Positions 31,745-43,055 are shown, counted from the stretch's first letter. The stretch: 64,000 nucleotides of DNA from Incurvaria masculella (GCA_946894095.1 OX335650.1:9238001-9302000), one strand, 5' to 3'. Notes: a model not told the origin generated them from the letters alone. Translations and numbers: made by a program.

Positions 31745-34620
31745 CAGGTGCCGATGTAGCCATACATTACAGACTACATCACACTGTAGGAGTTCTCGGA
31801 GGTGTGCAGTCTGCTCGGCGAGCACATGCCCAACCCGATGAGCAAGGAGCAGCTCGTGGACATCTGCCGGCTCATGGACATAAACAAGGACGGCCTCGTC
31901 GACCTCAACGAGTTCCTCGAGTCCTTCCGCCTCGCCGAGAAGAGTCTGCACGACGACGACATCGACTTCATTGAAGTCGACACTTGACAGGTGCCGATGT
32001 AGCCATACATTACAGACTACATCACACTGTAGGAGTTCTCGGAGGTGTGCAGCCTGCTCGGCGAGCACATGCCCAACCCGATGAGCAAGGAGCAGCTCGT
32101 GGACATCTGCCGGCTCATGGACATAAACAAGGACGGCCTCGTCGACCTCAACGAGTTCCTCGAGTCCTTCTGCCTCGCCGAGAAGAGTCTGCACGACGAC
32201 GACATCGACTTCATTGAAGTCGACACTTGACAGGTGACGATGTAGCATACATTACAGACTACATCACACTGTAGGAGTTCTCGGAGGTGTGCAGTCTGCT
32301 CGGCGAGCACATGCCCAACCCGATGAGCAAGGAGCAGCTCGTGGACATCTGCCGGCTCATGGACATAAACAAGGACGGCCTCGTCGACCTCAACGAGTTC
32401 CTCGAGTCCTTCCGCCTCGCCGAGAAGAGTCTGCACGACGACGACATCGACTTCATTGAAGTCGACACTTGACAGGTGCCGATGTAGCCATACATTACAG
32501 ACTACATCACACTGTAGGAGTTCTCGGAGGTGTGCAGTCTGCTCGGCGAGCACATGCCCAACCCGATGAGCAAGGAGCAGCTCGTGGACATCTGCCGGCT
32601 CATGGACATAAACAAGGACGGCCTCGTCGACCTCAACGAGTTCCTCGAGTCCTTCCGCCTCGCCGAGAAGAGTCTGCACGACGACGACATCGACTTCATT
32701 GAAGTCGACACTTGACAGGTGCCGATGTAGCCATACATTACAGACTACATCACACTGTAGGAGTTCTCGGAGGTGTGCAGTCTGCTCGGCGAGCACATGC
32801 CCAACCCGATGAGCAAGGAGCACCTCGTGGACATCTGCCGGCTCATGGACATAAACAAGGACGGCCTCGTCGACCTCAACGAGTTCCTCGAGTCCTTCCG
32901 CCTCGCCGAGAAGAGTCTGCACGACGACGACATCGACTTCATTGAAGTCGACACTTGACAGGTGCCGATGTAGCCATACATTACAGACTACATCACACTG
33001 TAGGAGTTCTCGGAGGTGTGCAGTCTGCTCGGCGAGCACATGCCCAACCCGATGAGCAAGGAGCACCTCGTGGACATCTGCCGGCTCATGGACATAAACA
33101 AGGACGGCCTCGTCGACCTCAACGAGTTCCTCGAGTCCTTCCGCCTCGCCGAGAAGAGTCTGCACGACGACGACATCGACTTCATTGAAGTCGACACTTG
33201 ACAGGTGCCGATGTAGCCATACATTACAGACTACATCACACTGTAGGAGTTCTCGGAGGTGTGCAGCCTGCTCGGCGAGCACATGCCCAACCCGATGAGC
33301 AAGGAGCAGCTCGTGGACATCTGCCGGCTCATGGACATAAACAAGGACGGCCTCGTCGACCTCAACGAGTTCCTCGAGTCCTTCTGCCTCGCCGAGAAGA
33401 GTCTGCACGACGACGACATCGACTTCATTGAAGTCGACACTTGACAGGTGACGATGTAGCATACATTACAGACTACATCACACTGTAGGAGTTCTCGGAG
33501 GTGTGCAGTCTGCTCGGCGAGCACATGCCCAACCCGATGAGCAAGGAGCACCTCGTGGACATCTGCCGGCTCATGGACATAAACAAGGACGGCCTCGTCG
33601 ACCTCAACGAGTTCCTCGAGTCCTTCCGCCTCGCCGAGAAGAGTCTGCACGACGACGACATCGACTTCATTGAAGTCGACACTTGACAGGTGCCGATGTA
33701 GCCATACATTACAGACTACATCACACTGTAGGAGTTCTCGGAGGTGTGCAGCCTGCTCGGCGAGCACATGCCCAACCCGATGAGCAAGGAGCAGCTCGTG
33801 GACATCTGCCGGCTCATGGACATAAACAAGGACGGCCTCGTCGACCTCAACGAGTTCCTCGAGTCCTTCCGCCTCGCCGAGAAGAGTCTGCACGACGACG
33901 ACATCGACTTCATTGAAGTCGACACTTGACAGGTGACGATGTAGCATACATTACAGACTACATCACACTGTAGGAGTTCTCGGAGGTGTGCAGTCTGCTC
34001 GGCGAGCACATGCCCAACCCGATGAGCAAGGAGCAGCTCGTGGACATCTGCCGGCTCATGGACATAAACAAGGACGGCCTCGTCGACCTCAACGAGTTCC
34101 TCGAGTCCTTCCGCCTCGCCGAGAAGAGTCTGCACGACGACGACATCGACTTCATTGAAGTCGACACTTGACAGGTGACGATGTAGCATACATTACAGAC
34201 TACATCACACTGTAGGAGTTCTCGGAGGTGTGCAGTCTGCTCGGCGAGCACATGCCCAACCCGATGAGCAAGGAGCACCTCGTGGACATCTGCCGGCTCA
34301 TGGACATAAACAAGGACGGCCTCGTCGACCTCAACGAGTTCCTCGAGTCCTTCCGCCTCGCCGAGAAGAGTCTGCACGACGACGACATCGACTTCATTGA
34401 AGTCGACACTTGACAGGTGCCGATGTAGCCATACATTACAGACTACATCACACTGTAGGAGTTCTCGGAGGTGTGCAGCCTGCTCGGCGAGCACATGCCC
34501 AACCCGATGAGCAAGGAGCACCTCGTGGACATCTGCCGGCTCATGGACATAAACAAGGACGGCCTCGTCGACCTCAACGAGTTCCTCGAGTCCTTCCGCC
34601 TCGCCGAGAGAGTTTAGACT
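31745..34620 (+). repeat. 243-bp tandem array derived from the last rdgC exon (12 copies)
   Basis: Counting the functional exon as copy 1, the conserved GTG TGC AGC codons start at 31559, 31802, 32045, 32287, 32530, 32773, 33016, 33259, 33501, 33744, 33986, 34228 and 34471. Periods are 243 or 242 bp. Each unit is the exon plus about 28 nt ending 'cattacag'. All copies 2-13 share two changes absent from copy 1: the first exon base G is now A, and GAG at the sixth codon is TAG. Copies vary only at a few sites: CAGCCTG/CAGTCTG, CAG/CAC (Gln/His), CGC/TGC (Arg/Cys; Cys only in copies 3 and 8) and GGTGCCG/GGTGACG, the last tied to a 1-bp loss. Copy 13 has an internal deletion near its end. Confidence 0.95.
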
Positions 34621-34649
34621 TAATCGAAGTCTGTCTACACTTGACAGGT

Positions 34650-34712
34650 GCCGATGCAGGAGTTCTCGGAGTTTGCAGTCTACTCGGCGAGCACAGGCCC
34701 AACTCGATACTC
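34650..34712 (+). pseudogene. Terminal stub (14th copy) of the rdgC exon array
   Basis: After 'cttgacaggtgccgatg' the text jumps to 'caggagttctcggagtttgc', 'agtctactcggcgagcacag' and 'gcccaactcgata', a truncated and diverged unit. Unique sequence follows, so this is the right edge of the array. Confidence 0.8.
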
Positions 34713-34983
34713 AAAATATATGCTATAAACTTAGGTTGGGTTCAATACCAATTTTCCGTCCAATATCCTCCTTTTAAGAGGCAAAAGATTTCAAAAATAT
34801 CTACCTTTCATTGCTAACGTGATTTATATGATTTTCTCATCTGACCTGTGTTATCGAATTCTATATCAAGTATTCCAGCAATAGATATCCCGTGGCCCCC
34901 AGACACCGGGTATTAACCCCATGCTTTACTTGCTTGATATACCGTAAGGGAAAACACGGTAGGGTAACGTTACGCGCATGATG
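34713..34983. other. Sequence right of the array
   Basis: Unique AT-rich sequence. No AATAAA is visible here. Confidence 0.5.
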
Positions 34984-35160
34984 TAACTGAACGTAGATGG
35001 CTAACACCACCCCATTCTGTCATGATATTAGCCCAACACACCACGTGGGAACTAGGTGCCATGTCAGGATCTTCCTTTTATTGCACAGAAATTGAATTGG
35101 ATGGAAAAGATTCAGATTTTTTATTGCCGTTTCGTGTCACCACCAAGGAAGGGGTGAATA
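34984..35160 (-). mobile_element. SINE 3' part
   Basis: Matches the body and tail of the family: 'gatggctaacaccacc', 'catgatattagcccaacaca', 'gggaactaggtgccatg', then 'attgaattggatgg' and 'attgccgtttcg'. The tRNA-like head is missing. Confidence 0.65.
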
Positions 35161-35231
35161 TCGGGAGCGTGTATCAACGAGCGAAGACACCGCCTCATGG
35201 CGATTTAGTTGACAGGTTGGTGTGTGCGCAG

Positions 35232-35399
35232 GATCAGGGCCGCAGGGCGGCGGCGGACAGGGACGACGACGTGCAGGTGGTGCGGCTGGTGCTGGAGGCG
35301 GGGGTGGAGGTGGGGCAGGCGGGGGAGCGCGATGCCTCCGACGGTGCGGAGGGCGGGGAGGACGGCGGACGGCCCGGCTTGCTCGAAAGCGATATATAG
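35232..35399 (+). CDS. Possible GC-rich terminal exon, product unknown
   Basis: Preceded by 'ttggtgtgtgcgcag'. 55 codons follow in phase 0 with G or C at almost every third position, then TAG at 35397. The protein is acidic and polar: DQGRRAAADRDDDVQVVRLV, LEAGVEVGQAGE, then a Gly/Glu/Asp-rich stretch to GRPGLLESDI. No family is recognised. It cannot be a continuation of rdgC exon 30369-30468 in this frame, because that exon ends in phase 1. The - strand is also open here with GC-rich third positions (35205-35441), so even the strand is uncertain. Confidence 0.3.
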   Translation, partial: DQGRRAAADRDDDVQVVRLVLEAGVEVGQAGERDASDGAEGGEDGGRPGLLESDI

Positions 35400-36228
35400 A
35401 CCAACGTTTACGCCAATGCAATACGATCTCATACGACCCATCTTCTTTAAACACTTGGCCGCTTACTCGGGTAAGATTTATTGACTACATCAATTCCGCG
35501 TAGGTACTTCGTAAAACGTTTTAATTCTTTTAATTGTCTGTTTTAGACATTGTGTAGGCCGAAGTTAGTCATAATATTTTGGTTTCAGAGCTCCCTTGTC
35601 TCTCTATGTTGCCCGTTTTTTTTGCCTTGACATTTTAGATATGTAAAATGTAAACGTTAAAGTAATTCACCCGCCCGGTATTATTATTATTTACTGTATA
35701 GTTTATATATTCAATTAATGTTTGGTTTATATTATATAATACAAAACTACACACTTAAACATGTAAACCTTAAACTGGATAGAACCTTAGGGAGGCCATA
35801 ATGTCGCTCCGAGACCTCAAAACGATTCTCGTGATCGAGAGTAGAATCGCTTTTTCCACCTGGGATCGGAGCCAATATCGATATCCATTTTATCCAGTCA
35901 TTAGGCCCAATTTTTCGAACAACGCCTTTCGTAGACATAACGATTGGCACGATGGTAGGTTTCCGTGCACCCCACATGGCGGTAACCTCGTGGGTCAGGT
36001 TTAAATATTTCATTAGCTTCTCTTTTTCAGCCTTATTGAGGTATTTGCCTTGTGGTATTGTTATGTAAATGAGAAAGATCTCGTTTGAGGTAAATTTGAC
36101 TAACTCAATATAAAGTTTCCTTCATTTGTATGTATTATTATCATTATTTAATTAGTTATTTACACTCTTGGCTGGTCTGCTCATGGAAATCAAAGTCACT
36201 TACATGTAAGACATTAACCAGTACCCGA
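35400..36228. other. Intergenic, nothing recognised
   Basis: AT-rich. Open frames on both strands near 35747-36013 overlap and have no family signal. Confidence 0.4.
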
Positions 36229-36545
36229 AGTCTCAGTTGTCACCTAAATTGGCGTTTACGGCAAACCGATCGACTGGCGTTTTCAAATGTATGGAGAAAT
36301 TGATGAGCGCGCGCAGTGGGCGTTAAGCGAACTAACATTTGCAAGTCCGAGTTTGATTTGACAGCTTACTCAAAGTTGCCGTAAATACGTCGACGTTGCC
36401 GTTTCGGTCCTGCGTGCGAAATCGGAAGTGCGAGTTTGACTTTGACAGCAGAATATCCAGTAAAAACTAAAACTAGTACTACTAAAAACAGTAAAAAAGT
36501 CGATCGGTTTGCCGTAAACGCCAATTTAGGTGAGAACTCAGACTG
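36229..36545. mobile_element. MITE family C, full copy
   Basis: A 317-bp element with terminal repeats of about 45 bp: left 'AGTCTCAGTTGTCACCTAAA' + 'TTGGCGTTTACGGCAAACCG' + 'ATCGACT'; right end is the near-perfect reverse complement ending 'gagaactcagact'. Inner GC-rich text has no ORF. A partial copy lies at 43811-43975 next to an exon. Confidence 0.8.
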
Positions 36546-38453
36546 ACCACTCTGAATAGGAGATACTGATCACTCCGAAGTCGATTTCTAGTTTTTAAGA
36601 CATTTCTTCTATTCACTTACAATGAAAATATTTGTGGCTATTCCATCTTGGAACGTATTATGTCCACAAACTAATACATAATATTTTTTTTATTAAAGTA
36701 TGTGCTGTAGTTGTGTAAATTCTGATATATATTACTAGTCTACGGCTTGGAGCCGAAAATCCTGCATAATGTTTTTGATGTACCTATTCAATAAGCTTGA
36801 AGCTTAAAATATAGCATATAAAAATCAAATTATATTTAACTTTACTCTGTAACGATTGGTGCCAATATATTCCTATAATGTTTGGATACCGGCACACGCG
36901 AAGTGATAAATTGATAAGTTTTGACCAATTAAATAATTTGTCAATTAATTCATTTTAACAATATGCGCGCATTTTCCACAAGAGTAGGAAATTTTAAAAT
37001 CATTAAAATGTTTAATATTTATTAACCGCTTGTCTGCCCGTGGGCATTTGGCCACAATACTCTTGAGAATGAGAACAGGACGACCGCGATCGCGCTTTGC
37101 GTTTAAACTGTATTAACGGCAATAAATAGTTGGAAAGGGATAAGCGAGGAGAATTTTATGTTATTTATGTAGCTAAATAATGCAGCATTTTAATGAATTT
37201 CAATGCATGAAACACTTTTTGATAAATATACTAATTAATCGGGGAGCTAGAGGTACTAAGAAAAAATATTGTTCAAAATCGAAGAAATGCTCTATTGTTT
37301 ATTTTAGAAGCACATATAGGTACATCAGAATGCTCGTAATATCTTCTTATAAAATAAATCTACATCAAAGTAGTAGTAATGTAGCAATACGAGCATTTTC
37401 TTTTTACCACACCATTGAGCGCGCGAAACTTGCCAAATGTCACCAAAGTTAGTTGTGTTCCTGTTACTCGCAATACAGTGTTGGCTTCACGAAAATACAT
37501 AATTTGAAATTTATCAGAGCGAAGGATGACACCATTAAATTAAGTGAAACCGTATGGTACTTAAAATAAAATGCTTGCTTAAATGCCGCGAGACATTGGG
37601 GTTGCCAGGATTTTTGGCCATGGGCAAACAATGATTTTGTGGGCTTTCCCACGCTTTGCCACGGGCAAACAAGTGGTTAAAGTACAAGATTCACTATTTA
37701 TAGATTTTTAATAGGCCTATGTACGTTTTATTAAGAGACTTTTCATGTAAATATTTGTTTAACCAACCATTCAAACTATGATAAATTATTATAACTGTAT
37801 GGATAATAGATAAATGTATTTGTATATTCCTTTGATATAAAAATCATTAGATAGACCAATATGGATTTTTGACCGAACTACTTGTGAAATTTACGTAACT
37901 GATACTCAACGACATACCTGTCGAAAGTGTTTACTATGTATGGGTGTATTTACTCTATCCAAAACAATTTCGACTCGAGAAGCCATATCTTTACAAACTA
38001 TATTTACTTACTTACGTACTTATATGTAATTTGCTATAAATTCGCCAATTGTAATGAAATGGGAGCATTTAATTAATATTACATACATTTTATGAGCTTG
38101 ATATAAATCGTTTTATTACCTAAGGAGGCCATGGCCATCGATCGTTTTTTTTTATTGGACTGCTAATATGGATAATACCACACCTACTGTCAAAACATAA
38201 GCTCAAAATTTGGAACTACTTGCACTACAAATAACATTTTACGAACAATTAATTTGTATTTATATTGAATAATATCAAAAACGAAAGCAGCAATATTCCG
38301 TTATAAAAACTCAAATAAATTGTTTGGTATATGTTAATAATTTTACATTTCCAGGTGTACTTTACTTGCTGCTAACTATGAAAGTGATTCAATTAAAAAA
38401 CAATATGAAAAAGGAAAAAACAAATTCTGTAATGCAACATTAAAATGGTCATA
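36546..38453. other. Intergenic, nothing firm
   Basis: AT-rich. A short piece of SINE tail occurs at about 38155-38200. At 37560-37680 the sequence is less AT-rich ('gccgcgagacattggggttg') but no frame is convincing. Confidence 0.4.
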
Positions 38454-39742
38454 ATAGGTCGGGGAAAAAGTCTTTTCGCATTATAGTATGTATGAACTTG
38501 TAATAAAATCTCTTTGGCTATATTATTTGTATCTGGCTGGTTTTGGTATCATTGAAAGTTTAAATTTTAAAGAACATAATTCCAAATTCAAATTAGGAAA
38601 ATGTGTGATTCTCATTTGTTTTTCGTACTGTCCAAATGAGTGAATCTAATGAAGAAATTCGATCCATTTTAAAATTTTACTACAAAAAAGGTAAAAATGC
38701 AACGCAAGCCGCGAAAAAAATTTTTCGATGTTTATGGACCTAGTGCAGTGTCTGTGAGAGTAGCACAAATTTGGTCTAAGCGTTTTCAATCCGGAAATTT
38801 TGATGTCAAAGATGCACGTCGCTCTGGTCGCCCTATTACGGATAAAATGGATGCCATTTTTGAAAAAGTGGAGCAAGATCGGCATATCAGTAGTTACGAC
38901 GTAGCTGAAGAACTAGGAATTGACCACAAAACAGTTTTGGCGCATTTGAAAAAAACTGGGTACACAAAAAAGCTCGATATTTGGGTACCTCACGAGCTCA
39001 CTGAAAGAAACCTAATGAACCGTGTACTCATTTGTGATTCTTTATTACGACGTAATGAAACCGAACCATTTTTGAAGAAGCTGATAACTGGTGATGAAAA
39101 GTGAATCACGTAACTACGACAAGAACGTGCGAAAAAGGTCGTGGTCAAAGGCCGGTCAAGCTTCACAGACTGTGGCGAAACCCGGGTTAACTCGCAACAA
39201 GGTGATGCTGTGTGTGTGGTGGGATTGGAAGGGCATTATTCATTATGAGCTATTACCACCAGGCAGGACCATCGATTCTGAACTCTACTGCGAACAACTG
39301 ATGAGATTAAAGCAAGAAGTTGAGAGAAAGCGGCCGGAATTAATCAACAGAAGGGGTGTGGTTTTCATCATGATAACGCTAGACCTCACACATCTTTAGC
39401 CACTCAGCAAAAACTAAGAGAGTTTGGCTGGGAGGTGTTAATGCATCCACCGTATAGTCCTGACCTTGCACCTTCAGATTTCCACCTGTTTAGGTCTCTT
39501 CAGAATTCTTTAGGCAGTGTCAGGTTAACATCACGAGAGGACTGCCAAAACCACTTGTCGCGGTATATTGATCAGAAGTCCCAATATTTCTATAGCAATG
39601 GGATCATGTCCCTACCTACAAGAAGGCAAAAAGTTATCGAACAAAATGGTACCTACATACTTTAGTTAAATGTAAATAAACCATATTAAAAAAATGTTTT
39701 GAATTTTCTTAAAAAATGCGAAGAAACTTTTTCCCCAACCAA
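38454..39742 (+). mobile_element. mariner transposon, full length but inactive
   Basis: About 1.29 kb between TA dinucleotides (38452-38453 and 39743-39744). Terminal repeats: left 'GGTCGGGGAAAAAGTCTTTT'; right (complement) 'GGTTGGGGAAAAAGTTTCTT'. The transposase starts at ATG 38636 (MSESNEEIRSILKFYYKKGK). It breaks in the A-run near 38717, continues as FFDVYGPSAVSVRVAQ, IDHKTVLAHLKKTGYTKK and KLITGDEK, and meets TGA in place of Trp at 39102 and an insertion just after. It resumes as KRSWSKAGQASQTVAKPGLT and MLCVWWDWKGIIHYELLPPG, loses a base before the HHDNARPH motif (about 39366), then runs PYSPDLAPSDFHLF to NGTYIL and a stop at 39665. All three catalytic Asp regions (GDEK, HDN, SPD...PSD) can be located. 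At least three frameshifts and one stop make it dead. Confidence 0.95.
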
Positions 39743-39744
39743 TA

Positions 39745-41264
39745 GATTAAACCAATACTAATTTTTTTATGCCAATACGATTTCTAGACTCACTGCTATA
39801 GTTCTGTTTGGTGCCGCTAAAATGTTTGTCCGTCCGGCTATCCGGAACTTTAATCTCGCAATATCTCCCATATCTTAGAAATGTACTCAACAGAAAAGGC
39901 TTCTAAAGATGTTCAAACGTCAAATATCTGCGAATTTTACCCGTAGCGCCATCTTCCGTTGACGTTGACACCCCTGTGCTGCAATGGTCACAAGCATTCT
40001 CATAAATAAGTGACATGTGAGAACATGTTGCAACTCTATTCCGCTAGGTGGCGAGACAAGTCTTGCAAAAGATAGACTTTCTATGGTGTAAATAACATCA
40101 GGATACGCTTACTATGGTATTTATGCATTTAAAAATGCTATGTTGCAACGAAATATCGAAAGTCTCGAACGAATTTATTTATATATTCAATCATCGTGTT
40201 ACATAATTTGTTTTAATTAGTATTTACAAATGATTTCACACCGGTTGATACAAATAATATCATATGCAGGTGGAAAGATTAATTCGATGAATTGAGACAC
40301 AACGTAGGTGCAACGCGATTCAAATAAGAATAGGACGGGGCTCGTGACTAACTTCTCTGGAATTCGCGGAGGAAGGTACGCGGCAACACCGCGGCAAAGT
40401 ACTGAAATGTGTGAAGTGAAGTGAGGGTTTTAGCAGTTTGACGTTCAAAATGGCGGTGATCCTATCCTTTTTTATATGAATCGCATTGTATGGATGTATG
40501 TAAGTACTTAATTGTTTTAATCTGATAACCATCAGTACCGGGCCACGTACTCAAATGTATTAGTTTTTTTTTTGTTTTGCAAATAAGTAATTCATTGATC
40601 AACAGAGATGAGATCACCAGTAAGTGCGATATAGCAAAATGCTCCCTCTTCCGGTACAGGTAGCCCGTCCAGGAAATCTTCCGCCTCCATACCTGCCAGA
40701 CATTAGTATTAATTATCATAGATAGTCTATGCTCTTAAGCTAGTCGGCAACTTCCATCCAAATCATTTGGAGTAAGCTATAGGCAAAGCATTCGTATCCG
40801 TCCCGTCTGTAACATCCTTAGTTGGTGACAATTAAATGTAGAGGCTGCGACTAAAAAATATGAAATTATGATGGATGAGGTACGGAATATGTTCTTTTGT
40901 CACTGGTCAACCATCTGTGTCCGGTTGGTTAATAACATTTACTGTTTATTGGTTCAAAATAATCACCATGCAGGCATATAAACATTTCATTACAAATTGG
41001 TACACACATCAACACAAATTATTCTTTGTATACATTAAGCTTAATATTATATTCCATTACTATGTCTTAGATTTTAATTATCTTAATTATTTATTATAGT
41101 TAAAATATTCATAAAGACAGTAAAAAGGATTTTATAATAGGAATTCATTAATCTTATTTCTAAATAGGTTAGTTGAATCTGCACTCTTGATTTCACCCGG
41201 TACTCCGTTAAATGATTAAATTGATTGGTAGATAGAATTTTGTTGCTTTATTTTGCTTTTGCTT
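39745..41264. other. Intergenic, nothing recognised
   Basis: AT-rich, without known repeats or convincing exons. Confidence 0.45.
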
Positions 41265-41470
41265 GCGGTTACTTCCATGATATCATCTTAACATACCGCA
41301 TATGAATTAGGTGACATGTCCTTTCGAATATTGCAAGGCTACATTGAACTGAATGGAAAGCGCGGACAATTTACGTTGCCGTTTCGACCACATTTGTTCA
41401 ATGCGATAGTACCAACACGGCCGATATAAATGAACCGACCACAAACGACTAGGCCCTCAGACATTTCTTA
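41265..41470 (-). mobile_element. SINE body fragment
   Basis: 'atatgaattaggtgacatgt', 'ggctacattgaactgaatgg', 'gttgccgtttcgaccacatt', 'caatgcgatagtaccaacac' match the SINE body. Head missing, many changes. Confidence 0.6.
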
Positions 41471-41539
41471 CGACGTTCACGTGACTACATGCAGTGGGCC
41501 CAATTGTATTATTTATGCGTGCTAGAAGGAGGTAAGAAA

Positions 41540-41830
41540 AGGAAGTAGCAACCGAAACACGTCTGTATGGGGGCGGCGGCGGCGTAGGCACTTGAGATAC
41601 AGCCATGTGACGGACGGGCGGACGGACGGACAGCGGAGGCTTAGTAATATGGTTCCGTAGTCACCCTTTGGGTACGGAACCCTAAAAACGGTAGCCCCCT
41701 TACAACTGCTTTTCTCATGTTCCAACGACACGTAAGATTTTCACAGAGTTTATTAATTTAGTGCAACAAACATTCGACGTTGCGCGTCCCAAATTCGTAA
41801 GCGAAATAACTACAGTTACACTGAAAATCA
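41540..41830 (+). repeat. Dispersed repeat R interrupted by another repeat
   Basis: 'gaagtagcaaccgaaacacg' and 'tatgggggcggcggcggcg' match the start of 15607-15830. After the insertion at 41591-41691 the R sequence resumes ('ccaacgacacgtaag', 'tttagtgcaacaaacattcg', 'aaattcgtaagcgaaataac'). Confidence 0.6.
41591..41691 (-). mobile_element. 'GGTTCCGTACC' repeat, 5' part, nested in R
   Basis: On the - strand: 'gggttccgtacccaaagggt', 'cggaaccatattactaagcc', 'tccgctgtccgtccgtccgc', 'cacatggctgtatctcaag'. It is truncated at the 3' side, like 23237-23415. Confidence 0.7.
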
Positions 41831-42358
41831 ATGATGTGCAACTGTTTACCGTTTTAGCTCGGTTAAAATTCAGTTATTTATGGTAAAGTTTTCTCATTAC
41901 AATTAATGTAATCTATTAAAGTATCTATGAATGAGCAAAATAAAAATGATAATATAAAATAATAATAATAAGCTTGGTGGAAGCCCCCTCTCGCCGCCGA
42001 TTTTTAAGTATTTTTTTAGTGTTAATATTTAAAAAATATTTTAAAAATATGCAAATAAATATATACAGTGTAATAATAATAATATTTGTTTCAGACAAAG
42101 TCCATATTTTTCCATATTTTAACAAAACTATATAAAACAAAAAAAAATAACATTTTATGAAAACTAACCAAAAAATTAAACAAGCAAACAAACACAAACA
42201 CACACAGATATCATATTTCACATAAGTTGGATATAGCGATGGACACCAGACCAATACTCAAAAATGTTTCCGAGTCCACCTCATGATACTAACAATAATG
42301 CATACTTTTAGTAATAATGCAATACTTTTTTATGGTATCTAAATTCGACATGACATAC
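41831..42358. other. AT-rich sequence downstream of the minus-strand exon 42359-42483
   Basis: Very AT-rich with A-runs. The minus-strand gene must continue to the left because the exon at 42359 ends with a donor, but I find no next exon. Confidence 0.45.
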
Positions 42359-42483
42359 CAGTTGGATCCAGATAGTTCGGCTTCTCCTCGACGCTCTCGA
42401 CAGCTTGGTCTAGCGAGGGCAGCCTCTTGTCGAGGTCCGGAAGCTTGTCGAAAGGAGGGCTTAGCTGTAGGTTATGAGCAAAC
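42359..42483 (-). CDS. Minus-strand DUF4485-like gene, exon 7 seen
   Basis: Read on the - strand: acceptor 'cggtattttttcag', donor gtatgt. The 125 nt enter with one base, encode 41 residues (FAHNLQLSPPFDKLPDLDKR, LPSLDQAVESVEEKPNYLDP, T) and leave with one base. The join to 43120-43298 is GG+G, giving Gly. The text continues the second DUF4485-like segment (RNDYMAAMFG|FAHNLQLSPPF), whose 'xPF' end resembles that of the first segment. The acidic, Pro-containing tail is unassigned. A further exon must lie downstream. Confidence 0.75.
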
Positions 42484-42914
42484 CTGAAAAAATACCGATT
42501 TATAGTCACAACTGCCTACTACCATCCTATTTCAAATAAAACAGTAAGTGATTGTTTTAATTTAGCGTAATTTTATGTTTTCACACTATTTGTACGCAGT
42601 TAGACGTAAACATTTACATCTACATTTTAATAATAAAATGAATGTTGTTTAAATACAACCTCTGATTCAATTTTGTTACGATTTTGTTTACTCAGTAGCT
42701 AGTAGACATCCTCAACTATGTTTTAATCTATACTCCACACTATAATTGTTTCCAAAAGTCAAAGTATTTCGACTGTTCATATTTTCATTCAACCGGATGT
42801 GTATCTTAAACTCTTTGTTCGAACTATTTCAGTTTGTTTAATAATATCCCTTAAAACATAGAAGTATTCGTCAAATTGGCAGACAAGCTACACTCAGACA
42901 GGTCATATTTTCTT

Positions 42915-43055
42915 ATTTTAAATAGATTATAACATGGATTCCGAACCATTGCACCAAATGCCAAAAAATCCCACTCAGAAAAAGTACGAAAGTGGTGCAT
43001 GTACCTGTAACCTCTCGCATGCAAGGCAAGTAATTGCGCCCCTGAGCACGCTACT
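42915..43055 (-). mobile_element. SINE head fragment inside an intron
   Basis: On the - strand: a decayed tRNA-like head ('agcgtgctcaggggcgcaat', 'cttgccttgcatgcgagagg'), then 'gcaccactttcgtac' and 'ggttcggaatccatgttat'. The B-box is degraded. It lies between two exons of the minus-strand gene. Confidence 0.6.

Noticed and set aside
32017..33462. A 481-codon open frame on the minus strand, with an 81-residue repeat
   Set aside because: It is the exact antisense of the rdgC exon array. It stays open only because the GC-rich codons have few complementary stops and the 243-bp period is a multiple of three; it breaks at every 242-bp unit. Codon bias and family match are on the + strand.
31773..34620. 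Alternative last exons formed by copies 2-13, each with 'cattacag' before it
   Set aside because: Each copy has TAG at codon six, so splicing there would add only D-Y-I-T-L and truncate both EF-hands. The acceptor also lacks a pyrimidine tract. Possible but unlikely to be functional.
36229..36545. Regulatory palindrome or insulator
   Set aside because: A second copy of the same termini at 43811 shows it is a dispersed MITE.
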